Assembly: GCA_028285495.1 (NCBI GenBank)
Contig: JANQPB010000022.1
Location: 313,969-377,968, forward strand
DNA length: 64,000 nt
DNA from: Acidimicrobiales bacterium
GTDB taxonomy: Bacteria; Actinomycetota; Acidimicrobiia; Acidimicrobiales; SZUA-35
Reading direction: 5' to 3'
Numbering within the stretch: position 1 is the stretch's first letter; the number at the start of each line of letters is the position of its first letter. A program made the position numbers and the translations under genes. Shown here piece after piece: positions 35,104-45,269 of the stretch. The notes beneath the pieces were generated by a model. That model did not search any database. It was not told where the DNA came from and saw only the letters and a program-made list of their open reading frames with translations.

Positions 35104-36318
35104 ATGGCGACGACGGAGCCGGTGGAGGACTGGGCCGAAGACTTCGACATCTTCGATCCCGGGTTCGTGAAGGACCCATACCCGGTGTGGCGGGACCTGC
35201 GGGGTCAGTGCCCGGTCGCACACAGCGACCGCTGGGGCGGCTCGTACATGCCGTCGACGTTCGAGACGGTCAGCCAGGTCGCCCACGACGCCGAGAACTT
35301 CACGTCGTTCGAGGTCGGCGTCGCCCCGGTCCCGATCGCCTACGACGACGACGGCAACCGGCTCCGCTCGGTGATCTCGTCCGACCCGCCCGACCACACG
35401 CCCGAGCGCCGGCTGATGCTGCCGTTCTTCTCGCCGAAGCGGGTCGAGCGCTACCGGGAGCACACCGAGGAGCTGGCCCGCCGGCTGATCGGTGGCTTCA
35501 TCGAGGACGGCCGGGCCGACGCGGCCGGCGACTACGCCCGCCAGATCCCACCCCGGATCATCGCCGAGATCCTCGGCATCGACCCGGAGATGTCGGACGA
35601 CTTCACCACCTGGGTCCAGGGCGTGCTCGAGCTCGGCCTGACCGACCCCGAGATCCGGGAGAAGTACCGGATCATCATCCAGGACTTCTTCCTCGAGGAG
35701 ATCGCCCGGCGCAAGGAGGAACCGGGCGACGACCTGATCTCGGTGCTGCTCGACTCGGAGATCGACGGCGAGCCCGTGCCGATGCACGTGATCCGGGCCA
35801 ACGTCGGTCTGATGCTGGTCGCCGGCATCGACACCACGTGGAGCTCGATCGGTTCCGCCCTGTGGCACCTCGCCACCCACCCCGAGGACCGGCAGCGCCT
35901 GGTCGACGAGCCCGAGCTCATCCCGGTCGCGGTCGAGGAGTTCCTGCGGGCCTACTCGCCGGTCACGATGGCCCGGCTGGCCCGAAACGACACCGAGATC
36001 GCCGGTCGGCCGGTGAAGCGCGGTGAGCGGGTCCTGCTGTCGTTCCCGGCGGCCAACCGCGACCCGGAGGTCTTCGATGACCCCGAGGAGGTCATCATCG
36101 ATCGGGCGGTCAACCGCCACATCGCCTTCGGGGCCGGCATCCACCGGTGCCTCGGCTCGAACCTGGCCAGGATGGAGATGCAGGTGGCGATCGCCGAGTG
36201 GCTCAAGCTGATCCCCGAGTTCGAGTGCGAGGATCCCGAGGCCGTGACCTGGGCCGGCGGGCAGGTCCGCGGACCCCGCCACCTGCCGGTCACGTTCCCC
36301 AACCGGTCCGCGCTGTAG
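35104..36318 (+). CDS. Cytochrome P450
   Basis: 404 residues, soluble bacterial type. I-helix LVAGIDTTWSSIGSALWHLA, K-helix ExxR in VAVEEFLRAYSP, and heme loop HIAFGAGIHRCLGSNLAR with the Cys ligand (about residues 341-358). ISSDPPDHTPERRLMLPFFS is the C-helix region. I chose ATG 35104 over 35098 because AGGGGG then has proper spacing. No ferredoxin or reductase lies adjacent. It is divergent from the oxidoreductase operon. Substrate unknown. Confidence 0.93.
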   Translation: MATTEPVEDWAEDFDIFDPGFVKDPYPVWRDLRGQCPVAHSDRWGGSYMPSTFETVSQVAHDAENFTSFEVGVAPVPIAYDDDGNRLRSVISSDPPDHTPERRLMLPFFSPKRVERYREHTEELARRLIGGFIEDGRADAAGDYARQIPPRIIAEILGIDPEMSDDFTTWVQGVLELGLTDPEIREKYRIIIQDFFLEEIARRKEEPGDDLISVLLDSEIDGEPVPMHVIRANVGLMLVAGIDTTWSSIGSALWHLATHPEDRQRLVDEPELIPVAVEEFLRAYSPVTMARLARNDTEIAGRPVKRGERVLLSFPAANRDPEVFDDPEEVIIDRAVNRHIAFGAGIHRCLGSNLARMEMQVAIAEWLKLIPEFECEDPEAVTWAGGQVRGPRHLPVTFPNRSAL

Positions 36319-36724
36319 CCGGGGCGGCCGGCGGCCCTCAGGCGGCCGAGCCCGGCGAGCCGCCTGGCCTCGGCGATGCGGCCACCGACCTCGCCAGGCC
36401 AGCCGGGGGCGATATCGGCGGCGGGCTGCTCGTCGAGCACGATCACGTCGGTGGTCCCGGCCCGCGGCGCGCTGGTCGGCGGCGGTCGAGGCGGTCGGCC
36501 CGGGCCCGTCGGCGGCGGCGGCGGAGGACGAAGGCATGGAGCTCCTCGGTCCGGTTGCGGCGGATCCTCGCGGTCGCCGGGCCGGGGGCGCGGGGTCGGG
36601 ATTCGTGGTCTCCAGGCGATCTCCACGTCGCCTCCAAGAGCTCGGCCCCGGACTCGCTCACAGTGGGAGGTGTTCCGGGACGGACCCGGAGCGGCCTCAC
36701 GGCCACCACGGATTGGAGCAGACC
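36319..36724. other. 406-base stretch without a confident gene
   Basis: Between the P450 gene and a 52-residue small gene. The reverse strand has an Arg-rich frame ending at 36443 (TARIRRNRTEELHAFVLRRR, then more Arg) and, in another frame, VIVLDEQPAADIAPGWPGEV. Both have GC-rich third positions, so a frameshifted or very small gene is possible, but no start or family is convincing. No RNA structure or repeat was recognised. Confidence 0.4.
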
Positions 36725-36883
36725 ATGTCGTTCCCCAAGTTCGGCCACCGGGTCCCGGCCTACTTCGTCGGCCGGCCCCGCGAGTCCGACGCCCCGCGCC
36801 ACGGCACCCGGCAGCAGGCGGCGGTCACCGAGCTGCGCAACCGCACCGGCGCCGAGGCCATGCGGCTGCGGGCGGTGGCGTGA
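36725..36883 (+). CDS. Small basic protein, 52 aa
   Basis: Begins MSFPKFGHRVPAYFVGRPRE and ends with a helical RTGAEAMRLRAVA. GGAG lies seven bases before ATG 36725, and almost all third codon positions are G or C. No membrane segment. I do not recognise it. It lies alone between the P450 and a large regulator. Confidence 0.5.
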   Translation: MSFPKFGHRVPAYFVGRPRESDAPRHGTRQQAAVTELRNRTGAEAMRLRAVA

Positions 36884-37020
36884 GTGCGAGCTGCACGCAG
36901 CTCGCCTCCGGCGCCCGTCACCCATCGTCAACCCACCACCTGTCGGGGGCCGGCCGACCAGCCGGTCCCCGACGCGCGTCCGGTCGCCCGGCCGCGAGCC
37001 ACCATCTAGGCTCGCCGTCC

Positions 37021-39885
37021 ATGGCCACCTGGGACGGGTTCCACCTCGATGTCGAGGCCCGCCGACTCGTCGGGCCCGATGGCGACATCCACGTCGAGCC
37101 CCAGGTGTTCGACGTCCTGGCCCTGCTCGTCGACCAGCGCCAGCGGGTGCTGTCGAAGGCCGAGCTGCTCGCGGAGGTCTGGGGCGACCAGTTCGTCTCC
37201 GAATCGGCGCTGACCACCCGGATCAAGCAGGCCCGCAAGAGCCTCGGCGACGACGGCCGGACCCAGCGCTACATCCGCAACGTCCACGGCCGGGGCTACC
37301 AGTTCGTCGGTCGGCTTGACGACGACGCCACATCGGCGACGACCCCGACCCGCACGGCCGGCGACGCGGTGGCCGGCCGGGCCGTCGAGCTGGCCAGGGA
37401 GATCGCCGTCGACGACGACTTCCCGTTCGTCGGTCGCGGCGACGAGCTCGACGGGGCGGCCGAGACGATCGCCGGGACGACGGCCGGCGGCGACCCGGCC
37501 ATGGTCGTCGTGGCCGGGTCGCCGGGGGTCGGCAAGTCCCGCCTGGCCGTCGAGGTGCTCGAGCGGGCCCAGGCCGTCGGGGCCGTCGTCGGCGCCGGGC
37601 GCTGCGAGCATCAGGTGACCTCGGCGCTCCAGGCGGTCCGCGACGCGTTCGCCCAGCTGGCCGAGGCCGACCCGGGCGACCTCCGACGCTGGGCCAAGGG
37701 GATCGAAGGGCCGCTGGTGTCGCTGATCCCGTCGCTGGCCCGCCACCTCGACCACGAGGCCATCCCCGTCGACACCTACGCCGGCATCGACGTGTTCCTG
37801 ACCGCCGTCGATCGTCTGGCCACCGAGCGCCAGGTGGTGCTGCTGATCGACGACCTGCAGTGGTCGGACGAGGCCACCCGCACCTTCATCGACCGGGTCG
37901 CCCGCCGGCTGCGATCGCGCCCGATCACCGTCGTCGTCACCCACCGGACCGGCCGGGGCGACCTGCCCGCCGAGGTGGCGCGGTGGCTGGCCGGGCGAGA
38001 CCGCACGACGACGGTCCGGTTCGAGCTCGGGGCGATGGGTGACGGGCCGGCCAGGGAGCTGGTGCGGGCCGTGCTCGACGACGCAACCGAGGCCGACGTC
38101 GACGAGCTGATCGACGTCACCGGGGCCAACGGCCTGTTCCTCACCGAGACCCTGCGGGACCTGCCCCACGGTCGCCGGCCGGCGCAGTCGGTTGCGGAGC
38201 TGATCACCGCCAGGCTGGAGCGCCAGCCCGACGAGGTCAGGCGCATCATCCAGGCCGGGGCGGCACTCGGGCCCGAGTTCGCCCTCGCCCCCGCAGCCGG
38301 CGCCGCCGGGCTCGACACCGCCGCCGGACTCGACGCCATCGACCGGGCGCTCGAGGGTGAGCTGTTGCACGACACCGCCTCCGACACCCGGTTCCGCTTC
38401 TCCCACCAGCTCGTGCCCCAGGCCATCGTCGACCAGCTCGGCCGGGCCGAGCGGGCCCAACTCCACCACCGTTGCGCCGACGCGTTGGCCGACGCCGGGG
38501 CCTCACCGGCCGAGGTCGTGCTGCACCGGCTGCGGGCGGTGCCGCTCGTCCCGGTCGACGAGGCGGTGGCCGAGGCACGGGCGACGGCGGCCGCCGCCCG
38601 CGACGCCGGTCAGTTCGATCTCGCCCTCCGCATCCTCAGGCAGGCGAACGAGACCGAGCCCCCGGCCAGGACCAGGGCCGAGATCCAGCTCGAGCTGGCG
38701 CTGGTCATCAACGACACCGGCACCCCGGCCAGAGCCGTCGAGATCCTCGATCCGATGGTCGACGCAGCGAGGGCCAACGGCTGGCCCGACCTGGTGGTGG
38801 CCGGCGCGCTGGCCCACTGGAGCCTGAGCCCCTATCGGCGCCCGTCCGACCAGACGACGCTCGGGCTGCTCGATGAGGCCGAGCAGCTCCTCGGACCGGA
38901 CGACTCGGTCGACAAGGCGCTCGTGCTGGCCAAGACCGCTTCCTTCAGCGTGTTCACCCTGCGACTCCACGACCGCATCGGCCTCGCCGACCGGGCGGTG
39001 GCCATGGCCCGATCGCAGTCGGCGTCGGACGAGGACCTGCTCCGGATCCTCGAGGGGGCGGCGGTGGCGACGACCTGTCCCGCCGGCGCCGACCGGTTGA
39101 CGGAGCTCGACGCCGAGATCGAGCGGCTCCGTCTCTCGACCGGGCGCATCTACTTCAACGACGCCTCGGCCCCCGAGACCCTCGCCCTCATGCGGGGCGA
39201 CGGGGCCGAGTTCCGGCGCTGGGCCGAGCCGGACCCCGACCGCCTCGTGGCCCAGCCGATCGCCGAGTGGCGCGATCTCGCCCTGAGCGGCACCCTCGCC
39301 TCGTTCGCCGGCGATCTCGACGAGGCCCGCCTCGGCTACGACCGGGCGGCCGAGATCGGCGAGGCGTTCTGGGGCGAGTCGGCGTTCTCGCTGCACGGGT
39401 TCGGCCACTTCTACCTCGACCTGCTGTCGGGCGACTGGAGCCGGTCCCGGGAGCTGCTGGCGCTGCTGGTCCAGTTCTCGGCCGAGTCGGTGTTCCTCGG
39501 GCCCTACGCGCTGGCCCTGCACCACGAGGGCGGCAACGACGACGAGGTGGAGGAGATCCTGGCCAGGATCGGGCCACGGCAGATGCGCAGCTTCCCCGAG
39601 CACATCGTCGGCGGCAACGCCCTCGTCGGTTGCGCCGAGCTGGCGATCGCCCGTGACAACGACGAGCTGGCCGACCTCGTCGAGGGTGCGCTGGCACCGC
39701 TGCACGACCTCATGCTCGGCCTGCCCTGGGCCCCCGGCCTGGCGGCCGCCGACCTGCTGGCCCGGCTGGCCGATCGGCGGGGCGACGCCGAGGCGGCCGG
39801 GCACCACCGGGAACGAGCGGCGGCGATCTACGCCGGGCTCGACGCACCCGGCCTGGCCGGGCGTGTGCAGGCGGACGGACCGTGA
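37021..39885 (+). CDS. Winged-helix/AAA ATPase/TPR signal-transduction regulator
   Basis: 954 residues. N-terminal OmpR/CadC-type winged helix (about 5-98; VFDVLALLVDQRQRVLSKAE, LTTRIKQARKSLGDDG, RYIRNVHGRGYQFVGRL). Then an AAA-16 ATPase: Walker A VVAGSPGVGKSRLA at about 161-174 and Walker B VVLLIDDLQWSDE near 271-283. The C-terminal half is helical TPR-like (about 480-950). This STAND-type layout resembles AfsR-like and LAL regulators but with the DNA-binding domain at the N-terminus. Its stop overlaps the next GTG (GTGA). Targets unknown. Confidence 0.85.
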   Translation: MATWDGFHLDVEARRLVGPDGDIHVEPQVFDVLALLVDQRQRVLSKAELLAEVWGDQFVSESALTTRIKQARKSLGDDGRTQRYIRNVHGRGYQFVGRLDDDATSATTPTRTAGDAVAGRAVELAREIAVDDDFPFVGRGDELDGAAETIAGTTAGGDPAMVVVAGSPGVGKSRLAVEVLERAQAVGAVVGAGRCEHQVTSALQAVRDAFAQLAEADPGDLRRWAKGIEGPLVSLIPSLARHLDHEAIPVDTYAGIDVFLTAVDRLATERQVVLLIDDLQWSDEATRTFIDRVARRLRSRPITVVVTHRTGRGDLPAEVARWLAGRDRTTTVRFELGAMGDGPARELVRAVLDDATEADVDELIDVTGANGLFLTETLRDLPHGRRPAQSVAELITARLERQPDEVRRIIQAGAALGPEFALAPAAGAAGLDTAAGLDAIDRALEGELLHDTASDTRFRFSHQLVPQAIVDQLGRAERAQLHHRCADALADAGASPAEVVLHRLRAVPLVPVDEAVAEARATAAAARDAGQFDLALRILRQANETEPPARTRAEIQLELALVINDTGTPARAVEILDPMVDAARANGWPDLVVAGALAHWSLSPYRRPSDQTTLGLLDEAEQLLGPDDSVDKALVLAKTASFSVFTLRLHDRIGLADRAVAMARSQSASDEDLLRILEGAAVATTCPAGADRLTELDAEIERLRLSTGRIYFNDASAPETLALMRGDGAEFRRWAEPDPDRLVAQPIAEWRDLALSGTLASFAGDLDEARLGYDRAAEIGEAFWGESAFSLHGFGHFYLDLLSGDWSRSRELLALLVQFSAESVFLGPYALALHHEGGNDDEVEEILARIGPRQMRSFPEHIVGGNALVGCAELAIARDNDELADLVEGALAPLHDLMLGLPWAPGLAAADLLARLADRRGDAEAAGHHRERAAAIYAGLDAPGLAGRVQADGP

Positions 39886-40508
39886 GCCTGTTCCGCTACA
39901 TCAGCCACGCCGACGTGGCCAAGGACCCGCACGTCCCGGTCCCCCGCTGGGGCCTCGACGACACGGGCCGGCGCCGGGTCGCCGTCCTGGCCGAGCAGCC
40001 CTGGCTCGCCGCCGTCGGTCGTTTCGTGTGCAGCGCCGAGACCAAGGCCATCGAGACGGCGACGATCCTGGCCGAGCGGTGGCAGCGACCGATCGAGATC
40101 CGACCCGAGACCGGTGAGACCGACCGGTCGGCCACGGGCTACGTGCCCGAGGCCCGCCACGCCGAGCTGGCCGCCCGCTACTTCGCCGAGCCCGCCCGCT
40201 CGGCCGACGGCTGGGAGCGGGCCATCGACGGCCAGCACCGGGTCGTCGATGCGCTGGCCGACCTCCTCGTCGAGCCCGGCCCCGGGGCGACCGAGGAGGC
40301 TCGCGCCCACCCGGACGTCGCCGTGATCGGTCACGGCGGCGTCGGCACCCTGTTGTGGTGTCATCTGGCCGGGGCCGCCATCGACCAGACCAACGATCAG
40401 CCGGGCCAGGGTCACTACTGGACGTGGGACCGGTCGACCGGGGTGATGCTGCACCGCTGGCACCCGATCGACGCAGACGAGCCCCCGCCGCCCCCGGACC
40501 GGCGGTGA
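39882..40508 (+). CDS. Histidine phosphatase superfamily protein, SHxD variant
   Basis: 208 residues. The usual N-terminal RHG is replaced by RYISHADVAKDP, with His kept but Arg replaced by Ser, a form I recall from one branch of the family. Other parts fit: GLDDTGRRRVAVLAEQPW, FVCSAETKAIETATILAERW, TDRSATGYVPEARH and the second His in VAVIGHGGVGTLLWCHLAG. GTG start coupled to the large regulator upstream. The substrate is unknown. Confidence 0.75.
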   Translation: MSLFRYISHADVAKDPHVPVPRWGLDDTGRRRVAVLAEQPWLAAVGRFVCSAETKAIETATILAERWQRPIEIRPETGETDRSATGYVPEARHAELAARYFAEPARSADGWERAIDGQHRVVDALADLLVEPGPGATEEARAHPDVAVIGHGGVGTLLWCHLAGAAIDQTNDQPGQGHYWTWDRSTGVMLHRWHPIDADEPPPPPDRR

Positions 40509-40623
40509 CGATGCGGGTCGGCACGTCCCGCCGGCCTCGGCCGGCCGATCGGCCCACAACGCGGGACTTTTGCCCATCAGGAGGGGACGCCACAGCGAAC
40601 GACCCGCTGCCAGACTCGGCTCC

Positions 40624-41931
40624 ATGCATGCGGCGGCACCACCACCCACCTCATCCTTCTCGTTGGCCGACGACGCCAGGGTGGTGGTGATCGGCCAGGG
40701 CTACGTCGGCCTCCCGCTGGCCATCCGGGCCGTCGAGGCAGGCTTCGACGTCGTCGGCTTCGACCTCGACAAGTTCAAGGTGTCGGCCATCAGCGCGGCG
40801 GAGTCCCACGTCGACGACGTCGACGACCACGATCTCCGCCAGGCCATCGCCACCGGCCGGTTCCGGGCGACCGACTCCGAGGACGAGCTCGACGGTTTCG
40901 ACGTCGCGGTCATCGCCGTGCCGACCCCGCTGCGGGACGGGACCCCCGACATCTCCCACATCGAGGCTGCGGCCAGGACGCTCGGCCGTCGGCTGAAGCC
41001 CGGCGCGGTCGTCGTCCTCGAGTCGACGACCTTCCCCGGTACCACCGAGGAGGTCGTCGGACCGATCCTCACCGGCGAGTCGGGGCTGGAGCCGGGCCGC
41101 GACTTCCTGCTCGGCTATTCGCCCGAGCGGATCGACCCCGGCAACCAGGTGTGGAACTTCCGCCGCACGCCGAAGGTCGTCTCCGGCGTCGACGCCGCCT
41201 CGCTCGTCGCCGTCGAGGGCTTCTACGGCCGGCTGGTCGATTCGGTCGTCCCCGTCTCGGGGACGATGGAGGCCGAGCTGACCAAGCTGCTCGAGAACAC
41301 GTTCCGTCACGTCAACATCGCGCTGGTCAACGAGCTGGCCGTCCACGCCCGCTCGCTCGACATCGACTTCTGGGAGGTCATCGAGGCGGCCAGCACCAAG
41401 CCGTTCGGGTTCATGCCGTTCCGACCGGGGCCGGGCGTCGGCGGCCACTGCCTCCCGGTCGACCCGACGTTCCTGTCGTGGCGGTTCGAGCGGCGGCTCG
41501 GCACCGCCTCGCGCTTCGTCAAGATCGCCAACGAGATCAACACCGAGATGCCGTCCTACGTCGTCGACCGGGTGCAGGCCGGGTTGAACGAGCGGCGCAA
41601 GCCGGTGAACGGCTCCCGGGTGCTGGTGCTCGGTCTGGCCTACAAGGCCAACTCGAACGATGCCCGCGAGACCCCGGTCGCCGACATCGTCCGCGGCCTC
41701 CTCGATCTCGGAGCCGAGGTCGACGTCCACGACACCCACGTGCTCGACCCGGAGCTGCCCGAGGCGGTCGAGCTGGTCGAGCTGACCGCCGAGCGGCTGG
41801 CCGGGGCCGACGCCGTCGTCCTGGTCACCGATCACGACGACGTCGACTACGACCTCGTCGTGGCCGAGGCCGACTACGTGTTCGACGCCCGTCGCCGGCT
41901 CCCCGACGCCGCCAACGTCGAGACGCTGTAG
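40624..41931 (+). CDS. Nucleotide-sugar (UDP-sugar) 6-dehydrogenase
   Basis: 435 residues. Oxidises the C6 alcohol of a UDP-sugar to an acid with two NAD+. N-terminal Rossmann VVVIGQGYVGLPLAIRAVEA; LESTTFPGTTEEVV; GYSPERIDPGN; TMEAELTKLLENTFRHVNIA; catalytic Cys in GPGVGGHCLPVDPTFLSW (about residue 275); C-terminal VLVLGLAYKANSNDARETP. This is the WbpA/TviB (UDP-HexNAc) type rather than plain UGDH. It supplies precursors for surface glycan. Confidence 0.9.
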   Translation: MHAAAPPPTSSFSLADDARVVVIGQGYVGLPLAIRAVEAGFDVVGFDLDKFKVSAISAAESHVDDVDDHDLRQAIATGRFRATDSEDELDGFDVAVIAVPTPLRDGTPDISHIEAAARTLGRRLKPGAVVVLESTTFPGTTEEVVGPILTGESGLEPGRDFLLGYSPERIDPGNQVWNFRRTPKVVSGVDAASLVAVEGFYGRLVDSVVPVSGTMEAELTKLLENTFRHVNIALVNELAVHARSLDIDFWEVIEAASTKPFGFMPFRPGPGVGGHCLPVDPTFLSWRFERRLGTASRFVKIANEINTEMPSYVVDRVQAGLNERRKPVNGSRVLVLGLAYKANSNDARETPVADIVRGLLDLGAEVDVHDTHVLDPELPEAVELVELTAERLAGADAVVLVTDHDDVDYDLVVAEADYVFDARRRLPDAANVETL

Positions 41932-41950
41932 CCACGGCTCGTCGGCCCAC

Positions 41951-41972
41951 TCGGCCGGCAACGGCCGGCCGA
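41951..41972. terminator. Perfect hairpin between convergent genes
   Basis: TCGGCCGGC (41951-41959), loop AACG, GCCGGCCGA (41964-41972): a 9-bp perfect stem exactly between the nucleotide-sugar dehydrogenase stop (41931) and the amidase stop (41980). No U-run. It can act on both strands. Confidence 0.65.
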
Positions 41973-41979
41973 TGGTGGA

Positions 41980-43455
41980 TCAGCGATGGAGGGGCGGGAG
42001 CTGTCGATGCCAGTCGGTCCGCCCCTGGTACCCGTCGGCCGCCGACAGGACGAGCCCGTCGGCCAGCGGGCGGCCGACCAGCTGGAGGCCGAGCGGGAGC
42101 CCGTCGTCGTCGACCCCCATCGGCACGGAGACCGCGGGGAACCCCGTGCTGTTCCAGGCCGGGGTGTGGAGGGCCGTGATGGCGATGGCCTCGGGCCTGG
42201 CCCCGGTGAACGGGGTCGCCGCCCATCCGGTCGTCGGGCTGGCCAGCAGGTCGATGCCGCCGTCGTCGAGCAGCTCGAGGACCCGTGCCCGGGCCACGTG
42301 CCGCACCCGCTCGATCTGGACGAGGTCGCCGGCGCTGATCAGCGCCCCCTGGGCGATCGTCAGTCTCGTCGGGCGGCCGTAGTCGTCCCACCGGTCGATC
42401 AGGTGCTGGCGGTGCCAGGCGAACGCCTCGGCCTGGAGGGCGAGGAACGCCCCGGTCGACAGCTCGCGGTAGTGGGGCACGAGCACCTCGACCACGTCGG
42501 CTCCGCCGTCGGCCAGTTGCCCGATCGCAGCGTCGAAGGCCGCGGTGGTGGCCGGGGCGCAGCTGTCGAGCAGTTCCGGGTTGACCAGTCGACCGATCCG
42601 CAGGCCGTCGAGCCCGCGGCCGGACGGGCCACCCCGCTCGACGACGTCGGCGAACCGGGCCGGCGGCCGTGGCACGGTGGTCCGGTCGGAGGCGTCGGGG
42701 CCGGCCATCACGTCGAGCATCGTCGCCGCGTCGGTGGCGCTGCGGGTCATCGGGCCGACGTGGTCGTAGCTCAGGCCGAGCGGCACACAGCCCGACTTCG
42801 GCACGAGCCCGAACGTCGGCTTGTGGCCGGTGATGCCGTTGAAGGCCGCGGGGAGACGGACGCTGCCGGCGGTGTCGGTGCCGAGCCCGCCGAGGATCTG
42901 ACCGGACGCCACGCCGTTGCCGGTGCCCGAGCTCGACCCACCCGTCCAGCGCTCGGGGTCCCACGGGTTGCGGGGCACGGGGAACGGCTTCGAGGTGTCC
43001 GGGCGACCGATGGCGAACTCCATCGTGGTGGTCTTGCCGACGATGACGGCGCCGGCCGCCCGGAGCCTGGCCACCACCGGGGCGTCGCCGCCGTCGCCCC
43101 ACGAAGGATCGAGCACGAGGCTCTGGGCCGTGGTCGGTCCCTCGTCGGTGCGGAGGATGTCCTTGATCCCGAGGGGGACGCCGTGCAGGGGACCGAGGTC
43201 GTGGCCGGCGGCCAGCTCCTCGTCGGCTCGGGCGGCCCGGGTGAGGGCCGACTCGTCGAACCGGGCGAGCCAGGTGCCGAGCGTCTCGTCGAGCCGGTCG
43301 GCGGCGGCCAGGCAGGCTCGGGTCAGATCGAGCGACGTCATCGAGCCGTCGCGGATGGCGGCGGCCGCCTCGGCGATCGTCACCGGCGGCCGGGTGGCGG
43401 CCGCCGTCGAGTCGCTCGGGGCCACCCCTTCCGAGGTGGCGGCAGGATCGGTCAC
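41980..43455 (-). CDS. Amidase-signature family amidase (GatA-like)
   Basis: 491 residues. Catalytic Ser-cisSer-Lys triad visible: Lys in [15 protein letters not shown], cis-Ser in [17 protein letters not shown], nucleophile Ser in [23 protein letters not shown] start 43455 overlaps the stop of a 98-residue gene (GTGA). It is a standalone amide hydrolase rather than the tRNA amidotransferase, as no gatB or true gatC is present. Substrate unknown. Confidence 0.9.
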   Translation of the reverse strand: MTDPAATSEGVAPSDSTAAATRPPVTIAEAAAAIRDGSMTSLDLTRACLAAADRLDETLGTWLARFDESALTRAARADEELAAGHDLGPLHGVPLGIKDILRTDEGPTTAQSLVLDPSWGDGGDAPVVARLRAAGAVIVGKTTTMEFAIGRPDTSKPFPVPRNPWDPERWTGGSSSGTGNGVASGQILGGLGTDTAGSVRLPAAFNGITGHKPTFGLVPKSGCVPLGLSYDHVGPMTRSATDAATMLDVMAGPDASDRTTVPRPPARFADVVERGGPSGRGLDGLRIGRLVNPELLDSCAPATTAAFDAAIGQLADGGADVVEVLVPHYRELSTGAFLALQAEAFAWHRQHLIDRWDDYGRPTRLTIAQGALISAGDLVQIERVRHVARARVLELLDDGGIDLLASPTTGWAATPFTGARPEAIAITALHTPAWNSTGFPAVSVPMGVDDDGLPLGLQLVGRPLADGLVLSAADGYQGRTDWHRQLPPLHR

Positions 43456-43748
43456 GAGACCTCCCCGGCCCGGAAGATCGCGGCGGTCGACCCGTCGCCG
43501 GCGTCGACGGCGTGGAACCGCTCGACCGACCGCCGGAGCCCGGGGTGGAGATCGGCGAGGCGGTCGATCTCGTCGGCCGGCGGGTCGAGACCGGCGGCGC
43601 TCAACAGGGCGGCGACGGCGGCCCGATCGTCGGCGGCGACCCCGGGGCCGGTCGATCTCGTCTGGTCGACGGGGCCGACGGGGCCGACGGGGCCGGCGTC
43701 GTCCGGGCCACGCCGGGTGGCCCCGCTACCATCGCCTCGATCCCCCAT
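43452..43748 (-). CDS. GatC/AtzG-like small amidase partner
   Basis: 98 residues. The N-terminal third is low complexity from a 9-bp GGGGCCGAC repeat (GPVGPVGPV). The rest, [20 protein letters not shown] and [20 protein letters not shown] ending AAIFRAGEV, has the two-helix plus tail pattern of GatC and the AtzG/DUF4089 subunits that wrap around amidases. The stop overlaps the amidase GTG. I infer a heteromeric amidase. Confidence 0.58.
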   Translation of the reverse strand: MGDRGDGSGATRRGPDDAGPVGPVGPVDQTRSTGPGVAADDRAAVAALLSAAGLDPPADEIDRLADLHPGLRRSVERFHAVDAGDGSTAAIFRAGEVS

Positions 43749-43814
43749 CGCCGCGAGGCTACTCGCCGGCCACGACCACAGCGAGGCGGCCGATGCCGCC
43801 GGAGGAGACCTCAC

Positions 43815-44189
43815 ATGGAACTCGGCGCCTTCTCGGTCAGCCTGTCCGTCGCCGACCTGGCCGCGTCCCGGGCCTTCTACGAGAAGCTCGGCTTCACCGT
43901 GACCGGCGGTGACGCCGACCAGGGCTGGCTGATCCTCGTCAACGAGCCGGCGGTCATCGGCCTGTTCCACGGCATGTTCGACGGCAACGTCCTGACCTTC
44001 AACCCGGGGCTGGTGCTCGGCGGGGACCAGCCCGACGACTTCACCGACGTCCGCGAGATCCAGGCGGCGCTCGAGTCCTCCGGCATCGAGCTCACCGACC
44101 GGGTCGACCCGGAGAAGCCCGAGGGTCCGGCCCACATCGCCCTGGTCGACCCGGACGGCAACGCCATCCTCATCGACCAGCATCGCTGA
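43815..44189 (+). CDS. VOC-family (glyoxalase-like) protein
   Basis: 124 residues, one VOC module: [20 protein letters not shown], then [16 protein letters not shown] and [24 protein letters not shown] precedes ATG 43815. The metal-binding positions are only partly kept, so it may bind rather than convert its ligand. Divergent from the amidase pair; a second VOC gene follows on the same strand. Confidence 0.85.
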   Translation: MELGAFSVSLSVADLAASRAFYEKLGFTVTGGDADQGWLILVNEPAVIGLFHGMFDGNVLTFNPGLVLGGDQPDDFTDVREIQAALESSGIELTDRVDPEKPEGPAHIALVDPDGNAILIDQHR

Positions 44190-44263
44190 CGGCGGGACCG
44201 CCCCATCCTCCGGTCGTGCTCGGCGGGTCGGCCGGGTCGGCGACGCCGTCGTAGGCTGGGGTC

Positions 44264-44752
44264 ATGCGAGCCACTCTCGGAATGCGCCACGCCGTGCTCT
44301 GGGTCTCCGACCCGGATCGGTCAGCAGCCTTCTACGCCGACGCCCTCGGCCTCGAGGAGAGCAACCGGCTGGGCGGCGCGGTCTTCCTGACATCGCCGAA
44401 CTCGGCCACCGACCACGACCTCGGGCTCTTCCAGGCCGAGGGTCCGCCGCCGACCAACCGATCCGTCGGGCTCTACCACATCGCCTGGGAGGTCGAGACG
44501 CTGACCGACCTGGTGGCGGCCAGGGAGCGGCTGGCCGAGCTCGGTGCGCTGGTCGGCGAGAACAACCACGGCATGAGCCGCAGCCTGTATGCCAAGGATC
44601 CGGACGGTATCGAGTTCGAGGTGATGTGGGAGCTGCCGGTCGAGCTCTACGATCCCGACGAGCCGGCCAACGTCCCACTCGACCTGGAGGCAGACATGGC
44701 CCGCTTCGGGGCCGGGCGCCCCGGTCGTGGAGGCCCCGTCGCCACCTCGTGA
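44264..44752 (+). CDS. VOC-family protein, extradiol-dioxygenase-like
   Basis: 162 residues with a complete metal set: His in GMRHAVLWVSDPDRSAAFYA, His in SVGLYHIAWEVETLTDL and Glu in DPDGIEFEVMWELP. This is the single-module catechol-2,3-dioxygenase-like branch. The C-terminal 30 residues are an Asp/Arg-rich extension. It is convergent with ybjN four bases away. The substrate is not evident. Confidence 0.84.
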   Translation: MRATLGMRHAVLWVSDPDRSAAFYADALGLEESNRLGGAVFLTSPNSATDHDLGLFQAEGPPPTNRSVGLYHIAWEVETLTDLVAARERLAELGALVGENNHGMSRSLYAKDPDGIEFEVMWELPVELYDPDEPANVPLDLEADMARFGAGRPGRGGPVATS

Positions 44753-44756
44753 GCCA

Positions 44757-45269
44757 TCAGCCGCCGGCGGTGTCGTCGGTGCCCGAGCCCGCGTCCGGTT
44801 CGTCGGCGGCGACGAACCGGGAGGCGAACCCGATCCGCAGCGCCGGCCGGAAGTACTGCTCGATCCAGCTCCACATCGAACCGAGGACGCGGTCGAGCTC
44901 GACGGCGTCGATCATCGTGCGATCCAGCTGGCCGACGATGAACAGCGCGTCCTCCTCGCCGATGGCGAACTGCCCCCCGTACATCTTGAGGTTGCGACGA
45001 AGCAGGTGCTCGTAGAGTCGCTCGCCGTTCTCCTCGGGTGCCGGCATGAAGTAAGTCTCGTAGTGCAGCGTCCGCTGGCGCAGGTGCCATCGGATCGTCG
45101 ACACGTCCTTCTCCTCGCCGTTGATGCGGAGGAACCAGCGACGCTCGCCGCCCGGCAGGCGCTCCCAGGTGGCGACGACGGGATTCTCCGCCGCCTGCTC
45201 GGCCATCCAACTCTCGATCACGGTCGACAGCTGGTCCAGCTCCTCGATCGACGCAGGCTCGTTGGTCAC
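44757..45269 (-). CDS. YbjN-domain protein
   Basis: 170 residues matching the YbjN (type III secretion chaperone-like) fold: STVIESWMAEQAAENPVVAT, RTLHYETYFMPAPEENGERL, YEHLLRRNLKMYGGQFAIGE, DALFIVGQLDRTMIDAVELD and the final WSWIEQYFRPALRIGFA. In mycobacteria the same family lies next to mshA, as here. Role unknown; a link to stress or redox control is suggested by context. The 190 bases upstream hold repeat copy B. Confidence 0.86.
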   Translation of the reverse strand: MTNEPASIEELDQLSTVIESWMAEQAAENPVVATWERLPGGERRWFLRINGEEKDVSTIRWHLRQRTLHYETYFMPAPEENGERLYEHLLRRNLKMYGGQFAIGEEDALFIVGQLDRTMIDAVELDRVLGSMWSWIEQYFRPALRIGFASRFVAADEPDAGSGTDDTAGG

